Shown: positions 54,441 through 64,000 of the stretch, in pieces
How the letters are laid out: each line of letters starts with the position of its first letter
Position numbering within the stretch: position 1 is the first letter of the stretch
Assembly: GCA_963573385.1 (NCBI GenBank)
Contig: CAUYLG010041361.1
Location: 85,865-149,864, forward strand
Origin: Cacajao melanocephalus
Taxonomy: Eukaryota; Chordata; Mammalia; Primates; Pitheciidae
DNA length: 64,000 bases
Direction of reading: 5' to 3'
Translations under genes and position numbers: made by a program
The notes under the pieces: generated by a model
Databases searched by the model: none
What the model saw: only the letters and a program-made list of their open reading frames with translations
What the model was told of the DNA's origin: nothing

Positions 54441-56174
54441 TTTGCCTAAGATTGGAGGATGCTGGGCAGGAAAGACTTCAGAGAAGAGGAGGTGTTTGGA
54501 GAGTGTGTTGAAGGTTGAATAGAAGGTTTGGAGAATTAGAATTTGTCTAGTGGACAGAAAGAAAAATTGAAAGGACATGCTAGACAGTGGACAGCAGTCA
54601 GTAGAAGGGTGTGAGGCACAGGTTATTGAAGTGCATGAGGAGACTGACAATTGTGATCATTATGAAGCATTTGTTGAAGGGTCACAGAAGAAAACATAAG
54701 TATAACAATGATAATCCTGCTGGAAGAGTAGCCAGGGGACTGGAGAAAAAAAGGCACCATGTTATGTGCTGGGACCTCATTCACTCTTCATGTCATAAGG
54801 AGCCCATTCTTCTCTGGACCTTGTCACATCCAATGCAAAGTCTGTCTGGCTTCCTGTGCATTTACTCACTGGTCATTCAAGGCCTAGCACTGTCTGGTGT
54901 CCAGTTGCTCCTCACATGCAGGTGGAAAACCCGGGCCAGGTCAAAGTCTGAAGACCTAGAGACTTGGGCAGAGCTCTGGGCAGTGTGGGGTCTGCCCACG
55001 CCCCTCAGAGAGAGGAGCTGAGGTGGATGTTCTGAAAGACAGTAAACAGGGAGACCCCCGAAGCCAAAGGCTGGCAGAATCCAGCAGGGAAGAGGCCAGC
55101 AGGGGAATTCAGGGAAGAACCTCAGGGCTGGGACTGGGGTCCCCTGACCACAGTCAAGAGGATTCGAAGCACAGCCTGGAACCTGGAGGAATTCCCTGGA
55201 ATGTGGACACAGGAGTGTGGAAAGCTGAAGCCATGACCTTGACCACAGGTAGAGAGCTTACAGTTAGGGACAGGAGCCAACTTTACTTAGACATAACTCA
55301 AATCATTTCTCCATAAAATTTCCTTCTTTTTCACCTGGTTGGAATTTATTGCTCTCTCTTTAATGGTACATAGAACCTTGTTTATTTATGCTTTGAGTAA
55401 TTATAATATGCCTTGTTTTATCATATTTTTATATATTTCTGCTTCAATTCTTGATTATAAATTTGTTAAGGCAGGGGATATCTATCTATCTATCTACACA
55501 CACTAATGGTATTTTAGCTATAGCATACATAAATAATAGGTACATTTTCGTTGCATTGAAATTAATTGAATTAATCCCATCCTCTTTCAGAATAGAAATT
55601 ATGTTTTCTGGGAGCCAGAAACTATTGTGAGAGACGTCAATATTGTTGACATTTAAAAGGGACTGTCCAGTTCAGTTGTGGCCTGGTGTGTATTGAACGA
55701 CATCCAAATTCTAAGTGAGTGGAATGTCTGTCAGATCTGAAATACATTAGCCATGCTCGTGAGAAGATGTAGAGTATGAGGAACTCCTTCCACGAATGCT
55801 CTGCTTATTTGATTATTGGTTAGCCAGTGATTTCCTGTTATCCACAAGAAAAAATGAAATAGTAAGAGAAAAGTAAATATTAGGTGAAGTGCTTTGAGCC
55901 GAAGGGAATCCACACAAGAAGTGATGGATGGCTGTGTTGGGATTCGGGGACTAGTGCACAATGTTATTGGTGTACAATATGTCAGCTCCTTTGCCCCTCA
56001 GGGGGACCCCGAAGCATGTGTTTTTCATGAGCCCCTGGCGGGCTCATGCAGGATTAAGTTCTAGTTACCTACTGTGGTAATTGGCTTGAGAAGCCTATCT
56101 TTATTGGTTTTCTTCTCTTCCTTGTCTTATTTCTCTTCTCCCCTACCTGTGTTCTCTTTACTCCCTTCCTCCCC
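54441..56174. other. Spacer between the direct copies; no gene recognised
   Basis: Two tandem + strand open frames (54611-55021 and 55023-55316) occur in a GC-richer part, with no recognisable motifs. I regard them as chance. A TATC run lies near 55480. Confidence 0.45.
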
Positions 56175-56400
56175 ACAAAATAAACTAGGAGCGTTTAAAT
56201 TCTTTTTTCAGGATTCAAGTTTGCTCCTGGGGAACCCACATTAAGACTAAAGGATATTTATTCTCTTTCTTCTCATTCGGTGTTGAGACATTTTAAAACC
56301 TCAACAATTTTTACTATATAAGCAGTTCCAATTATTTGTACCTGACTTATAAAAAGTAGGTAATGAGAAAATTAAGGCCTGCAGAGAGATCTTACACAAT
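56175..56400 (+). repeat. Copy 2 of the 220-bp direct duplication
   Basis: See copy 1 at 54223-54440. The two start points are 1952 bp apart in the same orientation. Confidence 0.93.
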
Positions 56401-59400
56401 TGCAGCAGAATATCCCAGAAAAGTGCTCAATTCTAGGGCTTTCTGTCTGGTCTCTTTAAGCAGGCAACCTCACAGGGGTGTTTCTAGCTTTCATGATTAT
56501 GTGTGATTTTGTTGTTTTACAGCCTGCTGCTGTGGGACTCTGTTGAGAAAAGACACTTGATAAAGCCAATAAAATACACATCTGCTACAAAGAAAATCTT
56601 ATCTCAAAAATGCAATTTCCTCTTCAGCTCCGAATGTTGACAGATTATTTCTTGCCTAATGGGGTCCAGTAGGTTAGCTGAAAAGCCAAGATCAAATACC
56701 AATGGGAGGTGTGAAGACTGGCCGGCCCAGGTTCAATGAGTTCACCACCCAGCTGCTAAGTTCGCCACACTGTTAAGATAAACACTCTCTGAATCATATA
56801 CAGGCCCAGTGGTATCTTTAGGCCCATCTACAGCATGGCTAGACAAAGTAGGCACAATTTTTAAGTTAAGTTTTACAGAAGGTCCTGTGAAACAGGGTTT
56901 CCTTGTCAAACTACAGTGAGACATAGTGACAGACCCATATTCAGAGATCCTTCATTGACAATGGGTTACGCCTTCAGCTTTCAGGCTGATCCTGCTGAGA
57001 AGCACATGTGATTAGCCCCAAGAAGCTCTTCACTGCCCCGTAGATCCCTGTCAAATCCAGGAGCTCTTGGGGAAGAAACATTGAGAATCAGAGAACAGGA
57101 GGCTGTACTTCTCCTGGGCCCAGGGCACGTGTGAAATGCTTGCGTTGTATGTTCATTAGGGGAAAGTTTTGATCAATTACCCTGGATGATCCATGTCATG
57201 AAACATTGAGCTATGTATCCTCTCATTTCCATCATTCTGGGTAATATTCAAAATATAGGATAGGCATTTTTAACTGCAAAGTATATTGAGAAGTAAAATT
57301 AATGCTAGAGATAAGGACATTACACACCTCATCAAGCAGGGAGAGGCAAGAAAGCCTATAAATACGACTCAATTCTGGGACAACTCCTGTCTTCAAAACC
57401 TGTTTACTTCAGCTATAGCCACTGAGGCCTTACTCCATTTCCTGCCTGTCTTGAAAGATTGTTCTATGCTGCCACCGAGACTTCTTGGGATTTGATGCTA
57501 GACCTTGGAGGAAGTCAGGAAAAGCTTTTTCACTCTGCCTCACTTGGACCATGTCTCTCCCCTGCCCCTGGTTTCTTGGGTTATTTTGATTTCACTTTCT
57601 GTGTCATGGAAACCTCTGGCAGTAACTGCTCCCTGTGTGCCTTACGCTTTACTTGAGATGCCCAATTGCCAAAGCCCTCTCTGATACCACCAGGGAGCAG
57701 GGAACTTAATTCTTTTGTCTTTGATCTCTCTTTTTTTGCTGTTTCTCCTCTGACAAGAGGCAGAGCTGTTTTTGACCAAGGGCCTTTCTGTCCACTTTGT
57801 CCTTCTCTTTATCACATCCCCATATGTCTTCTTACAGTCACCTGCTGGCGTGATTCCATTTTGTTAGCTGAATTTGACTAAAGGTGTCTTGAGCTTATTT
57901 GAACTACAGAGATCATATCTGCCTGCTCACCAAAGTGTCCCATTTCACTGGGCAAATCAACTAGAATGCTGTTGTATTTACTCTGTGGACTCAGGAAGGG
58001 ATCCTCTGGGAATTAGCCCCATGGGGTTTCTGTCACCTCCCATTCTGCTTTGGCTTAGACACGGCATCTGAGTTCAGAACCTGACTCTGTTCCTGTGCTT
58101 GGCTTTACAGACAAGTCGTATTATTTTTAGCCCGCAGACCTTTTAGTTAACATCCTGCTGCATTGAGGGTGTGAGAGAGAAGTGCTTTGGAAATAAGACC
58201 CTGTTACTGATAGCTTGTTCTAAACTGAAGAGGCCATAGGAGAAAGGACGCTTTGTGTTCAGGACAGAAGAAATCTCCAACGCTGCAGTTGCTGCTACAG
58301 GCTTCCCCTGTGTTTCTCACCTTGCCGCGGCCTGCTGTTCGGCAGGATGACTTGCTACCACTCTTGACTGGCTGTGCTGTGGTTTCTGCACCTGCAATGA
58401 CTCCTTCTGAATGCCCTCTGAGCCCTGGGGGTCTTATCAGCTGGCTGTGGCACGAGTGGGTGATGAACAGCTCCCTTGTCAAGCCCCGCTTCTCCTTCTC
58501 CCAGGAACCCCTGCCAGGTCACCAGCCTAAACCCTCTCTATCACCCTGTGGCTTCTTGCTTGGGGTGCCAGAGTTAGAGGGAGTAAGGAGGTGTTGGGAG
58601 ATGAAGTTCAGAGGGTAAAATGATACCACGGGAGGAACCAGGCTTATATGAGCTTTATAGTCGGTTGAAAAAGAGAATGTGGTAAGGATCAGGTGGCCCA
58701 TTTCACAACGGCTGGAACTTTTACTTAATACTTTACCAAGTGCGCCCCTGCCCCAATGTAGAAATAAACCTCTGCTTTAAAATTTCAACAGAAAAATCAG
58801 ATCAATGAAATCTGGTGAATACCTTTGATTAAATGTGAGATAAAATTGATCTCAATTCCATAGCTGATTATTAATTTTTAATTAGGAATGAGATATAGGC
58901 ACCATGATGTATAGATTTGGTTGTCTGAGAAAGAAGACAAATAGAAGACGATATGTTTTAAGTTTTTTTTTTCACCCCAAGTTTTAAAGCACTAAGATTG
59001 CTGGCAATTTTCAACACATACAGGATCTCCATCGGTGGCCATTTTATGGGCAAAACAGCAAAACACAAATAGGTTTAATGCTGAACTCCCAGCCCGTAGC
59101 TTTGCTTCTCTTCCTCCATTTCTACCAGTCAGGTGTCTAGAAAAGAAGGGCATCCTGGTTGGGAGAAATTGGTTGTGGGGAGGATTTGGCCATGATCAGA
59201 GTAGGCACTGCATTGAACTGAGCTGGGGCATTTTAAAGCTGAGGCAGAAGAAGCCATACTTAAGGGGTCCAGGGGAAGAAAGTAGGACTAGGATGGCTCC
59301 ACAACTCCTCTGCTGATCCTCTCAGAGACTTAGCTTTTCTTAGAAGCATTCCCTGGTAACCCGTATCTATTGCTGTCTTTACTTCGCATTTAAACGCCCC

Positions 59401-60350
59401 CAGTCTGGCAATGTCAGTTATCTCAGAGCCAAGACAGAACAATTTTGTGGTAGAAATGAAAGAATTTTCAGTGTAACATCTAGGGCAGGACTTGTGTCTC
59501 TTTTGCAGTGGATGGCCTTTTCTATTCTCGAGAGAATTCTGTTAGGGCCTTACGTTATTGAGATCTCCTCCTCCTCTCCCTTCTGCAGAGTGTGAATGCT
59601 GCTGGAAAACTGTTAAAATCAGATTCCCATCAGGCTGCAAATTCTCCCTGCCAAATGGTGTAGCTGCCTTTGATCTGTAGTCTCACTTCAGGAAGCTTCT
59701 CAAGTGCAGGGAGAGTGCCTTGACCTTAGTGTTTGGAGCTGTCACTGCTTGCAAACCAAATCAAGGTGTAATCAAGCACTATCTGAAAATGTACACCTAG
59801 AGGAATTCCTGCTATTTAATGGGCTCAGCCATTCCTGCTGTATTGATGAGTATTGATGTTAGTCTCAGCCCAGCGCCCCCTCTGGGGGCTCCGAAGACCC
59901 TAGAGTTACGTTCTTCCCAGCAGCAAACCTCTGAGACTTGGTGTGGTCAAAGACAGTCAGAGCTGCTTTGTTGTCCATGATTTTTGTGGGTTGGAGGAGC
60001 AGTCAGAAATAGGTCACATCTGAAGGAAAATCGTATACTCGTGATCTTGAGTACAAATGAAGGAAACTGACCCCTTTGAATTCATGAATTAGGATACAAG
60101 GTTCATATTATCTATGAGGACTGTAAAAATGGCTCCAATGACCTTGAGCTTATTCACTCACAATGTATGCCAGTTAGATATGGGTATTTATCATGCTATA
60201 TTTTAGGAGTATTAGATCAAATGGGGAAATACCTCCCCCATTATAATGTCCCTTACAGCACATTGTAAGCTGTCATATACTATACAAATGATCATTGTGA
60301 TGACATTTTTTTCTTTTTTTTTTACATGTGACATGTGATTTTTTTTTTTA
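56401..60350. other. Nearly 4 kb without recognised gene or repeat
   Basis: Apparently unique intronic sequence. No exon of PGM5 or PARD3 was seen. A slightly GC-rich part lies at 58240-58620. Confidence 0.45.
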
Positions 60351-60356
60351 ATTTTT

Positions 60357-60491
60357 GAAAGAAAGAAAAAGAGAGGAAAGAAAGTGAGAGTGAAAGAAAG
60401 AAAGAAAAAGAATGTAAGAGAGAAAGAAAGAGGAAGAGAAAGAGGGAGAGAGTATGGGATTCTTGTTCTATTGCCCAGGCTAGAATGCAGT
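60357..60491 (-). mobile_element. Truncated Alu end with expanded (GAAA)n tract
   Basis: A purine tract of about 100 bp (GAAA/GAGA units, 60357-60456) adjoins TTCTATTGCCCAGGCTAGAA, the first bases of an antisense Alu. The rest of the Alu is missing. Confidence 0.75.
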
Positions 60492-61156
60492 CTAAAAATG
60501 AGTATCAAAAACCTCTTTTATGCCAATAATTGTGCTTAACAATGATTTTTTTTTTAAAATGCAGCATGCTTTGTTGGGGTTACTGTTGATGTCCTGCTCA
60601 GTTATCTTCAAAAAGTCATATCCATTCAGCACATTTTTATGGAGTGGCATTTAATAAGTGGCAGCCTGATATTTGCCTTGACATGACGTTACCATGACTG
60701 CTTAGCATAGCTGACCGTTGCATCACGACCCCTCCAGAGGCAGGAGTCAACAGTTGACTCTCAAAATTAGAAAACCCTTGATCAGTTAGTTGGAGGATGA
60801 TAAGCCAAGTAACAAATTCTGCTGACAGGCCAAATAAGATGGGGACAGACAACAGACTTGGGTTAAGCATCGTGGAGGCTGTTAGGGATGTGATGGGTGG
60901 TTTTGGGAGTGTGGGGGAAGAGGAAGCCTGATTGGAATGGGGTTATGGGAGGAGACACGCTTGAAGCAAATATAGACAATTCTTTAAAAAATTTTGCTGT
61001 CAGGAGGATCAAATAATTGGTATAATAGCTGGAAGGTAAAGTAGGGTCAGTGAAAGCTTTTGTGCTGCATGTGTAAAAATAATTCACAGCCTTTAAAGGC
61101 TCAAGCTTGACACCTGACTACTATCTTCCATATGATTGCAGTTTTTGGGAGCATTA

Positions 61157-61325
61157 ACGGTGGGACAGGCTGGGCTCAGTGGCTCATGCCTGTCATCCCA
61201 GCACATTGGGAGGCTGAGGTGGGAGGATGGCTTGAGCCCAGGAGTTGGAGGCTGCAGTGGGCTATGATTTCATCACCGTACTTCAGCTCGGATGACAGAG
61301 CGAGACTCTGCCTTGAACAAAAGGA
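61157..61325 (+). mobile_element. Alu with central deletion
   Basis: The left-arm start (GGCTGGGCTCAGTGGCTCAT) continues to CTTGAGCCCAGGAGTTGGAG and then directly into right-arm sequence ending in GAGCGAGACTCTGCC. About 130 bp of a normal dimer are absent. Confidence 0.85.
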
Positions 61326-62098
61326 AACAGTGGGCGGGAGTTAGATTGCTGATCTGATTTGGGGGTGTGATGGTCAGGAAGAGCTCTTGGAAAAGTGGGT
61401 GCCTGGAAGTCTTGATGGGTGGACAGGGTTGGCCTGGAGGGTAAGGTGGGGTCCAGGCATTGGAGGCCTTGAACACGAAGTCAGGGGTAGGGGTGGGTGC
61501 GTGGGAATTGTGCAGGGTCTGATAGAGGCTGTGAAAGGGGAGGTGCTGGGGAAAAGTCGAAAATGTAGCAAGTTCTGAGGATGAAGTTAGGAGGTTGAGA
61601 AAGTCCATAGGTGGGGATTTATTTCCAGGGAGTGGCTATAGATGTTATATAAAGGCTGCAGATAACGATTTCATCTGGAGGGAACGAACAGGATTAGGAG
61701 GCTTCAAGAATGATTTCACAAGCCACATTTTGGAGGTCGGTGTGCTTGCGTGTGTGTGGAAGTATTTTAGAAACAAACGGTTGATATTTAAGTTGATTGG
61801 GTCACCCTTGAGCTAGCTTGGTGGGAAGAGGTGGGCAGGATGTGGTTTTCTAAATGGCCAGGGGGCACCTCTTCCTTATTCACCCCCAGGGCATTAATGA
61901 CTTCCAATTTTCCTTGAAGAGGAAATACCATTTACCATTAGCAAATGGTTTTGAGACTTCATTCTTTGGGGACTCAACACATCTGGAGATGACAAATTCT
62001 GGAGCTGTCTCAGTGGCGGGTGTCCCAAGGACTCCTGGATGACGTAATTAGGATTCATGTGCAGTCAGAATAGGCCCCACAAATGAAGAGGATGCCAA

Positions 62099-62104
62099 GG
62101 TGTG

Positions 62105-62153
<49 letters not shown>
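62099..62153 (+). repeat. (TG)n microsatellite
   Basis: About 27 TG units with one TT interruption. Confidence 0.97.
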
Positions 62154-62155
<2 letters not shown>

Positions 62156-62903
62156 ACAAACTTATTCTCAGTGTTCTAGATAAATGATTCCTTTCATAGA
62201 GGTCCAGATAGATGAGGGTACAGAGGAATTCTGTTATTTGCATAATGGTTTTAATGGTAATGTTTAAAAACTTGGAGGATTAAGGTCTGAGCTACTTGCT
62301 GTACTGGTTAAAAAGTGAGAAGGATTGGTCATTCTGCATTTTTTAAATAAGTGTTCCATTTTAGTGATTCTTAGGTATGCTTTGTTAGAGATGGAGAACT
62401 TCTTAAGAATATAGATTCTCAAAAACAAACAAAAAAAGGAGAAAAAAAAAAGAATATAGATTCTCCCCACACCCCTGCCCCAGGGTCTTAGTCAGTACAT
62501 CTGGAGTAGGGTCCAGGAATCTGTATTTTAGCTCTCATTAATTGTTTGCCTCCTTCTTCCAAGCTTTGCTTCAGAAAAGAACTATATCAAACATCACCTT
62601 TTAGATTTGAAGAATGGAGGATTACCTTGAACTTTTGGATAGCAGTTCTGTGTTGCAGAATGAAAGCAGTAGGGAATGGTGAAACATACAATTTAGTATA
62701 TTTTTATTTGAATATGTATGTGAGAGTGATGTGGAAGTTCAGAAACACACAACTATGTTCCTTCTTCAGATAATTTGAAAGCAGTGTTTTAAGGATTTTA
62801 AAATATGTGTACACCAGATAGAAATGTATAAAATTTAAAATGATGTCCCTTTTTTCCCCTTCTCTCCAATTCCACTGCAGAGATAACCACTGCAGATTTC
62901 GGG

Positions 62904-62930
62904 GTGTGTGTGTGTGTGTGTGTGTGTGTG
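62904..62930 (+). repeat. (TG)n microsatellite
   Basis: About 13 TG units. Confidence 0.95.
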
Positions 62931-63496
62931 ATTTTGCCTCTCTAAAAGGATGCTCAAACCACACAGGAAGCGCTTTGTTCACTATGGTCTTGTCAGCATC
63001 TTTCTGTGTCTCCGTCTTTAGACCTGTTTGTAAGAAACACTTTGAGCCACCAGGGTGTGCAAACTACTTTTTGCAGATGAGCAAAAATATGAATTCTTCA
63101 GACACGTAATATATGCTGTTTGCTCATTAGAATATTTCTGTAGATTGCATTGGGTGAATTGATAAGTATTTCATATATTGGGCAGTAGGAAATCTAGTAT
63201 GCTTTAGAGAAATCAGTATTTTTTATGCAGTACATATTGCTGGTTTGTGCAGTTCCTATCATAATAGAGTATCGGTATCAGAGCCAGAGGGAAGAGTGTA
63301 TATGAGTCACTCCATTGTAAAAGGAGCAGTAACTTAATACCAAATTTAGGGTGCTGCCTGAATTTTTAATCAATTACAGTATTGGTGATACTGTCGATTC
63401 TTGTTTATGGGCAGGAAGTCATCATGGTTTAAAATGTCTCATTCCCTTTTGGTGATGCTAACTTGCTATATTCAATGTTTCTGTTCTTTCCTTTAG

Positions 63497-64000
<504 letters not shown>

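Larger units (their letters stand above)
61326..63496 (+). other. Sequence upstream of the PARD3 exon
   Basis: Apart from the two TG runs there is no recognised repeat. It ends in the pyrimidine tract and AG acceptor of the PARD3 exon and is presumably PARD3 intron. Confidence 0.5.

Noticed and set aside
54611..55316. Two consecutive + strand frames (136 and 97 codons) between the direct repeats
   Set aside because: No motif, no homology I recognise and no splice or promoter context. I mention them only in relation to the flanking duplication.
58253..58618. 121-codon frame in a slightly GC-rich patch
   Set aside because: No recognisable domain, and an antisense frame is equally long; probably chance.

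Overview
This is primate nuclear DNA. It is intron-rich and dominated by Alu, L1, MaLR LTR, MIR, L2 and hAT-type relics, with short exons bounded by GT/AG splice sites. There is no bacterial, phage or plasmid gene organisation. AluJ/AluS-like copies next to MST-type LTRs and primate L1 tails point to a simian primate; the species cannot be fixed from the sequence.

Gene content is small. Five consecutive exons on the + strand (19462-19624, 26080-26226, 29047-29172, 33673-33863, 34466-34620) encode an unbroken stretch of phosphoglucomutase-like protein 5 (PGM5, aciculin), corresponding to exons 2-6 of the gene. All five are open and their splice phases match. They include the altered catalytic loop TASHCPGG and the split metal loop DADG/DR. 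Exon 1 must lie upstream of the window, and no exon 7 was found. A sixth exon at 63497-63598, also + strand, is not PGM5. It encodes 34 residues of the N-terminal oligomerisation domain of the polarity scaffold PARD3 and has intact splice sites. In human, PGM5 is on 9q21 and PARD3 on 10p11. The window therefore joins two loci somewhere between 34.6 and 63.5 kb, either through a real rearrangement or duplication, or through an assembly or clone chimera. This is the most notable observation here.

Layout: 0-19.4 kb is repeat-rich upstream intron: a partial ERV LTR, an MLT2-like LTR, old L1 fragments with an AluJ insertion, an internally deleted L1 carrying an MST LTR, a strongly palindromic AT tract, more old L1, a second MST LTR, an antisense L1 tail and an Alu inside a MER5-type element. 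19.4-34.6 kb holds the PGM5 exons, with a 3.2-kb decayed L1 in intron 2, an Alu inside a hAT-like element, an LTR-like GC-rich block and an antisense L1M. 34.6-63.5 kb has no recognisable exon. It holds MIR and L2 relics, a MER1-like element, a MIR/MLT1/Alu nest, an Alu-in-Alu nest, a long alternating purine-pyrimidine tract, a third MST LTR and a local direct duplication of about 220 bp. 63.5-64 kb has the PARD3 exon and its downstream intron.

I found no CRISPR array, operon, tRNA, rRNA or undescribed multi-gene system. The open frames outside the exons are repeat-derived, low-complexity or chance frames.
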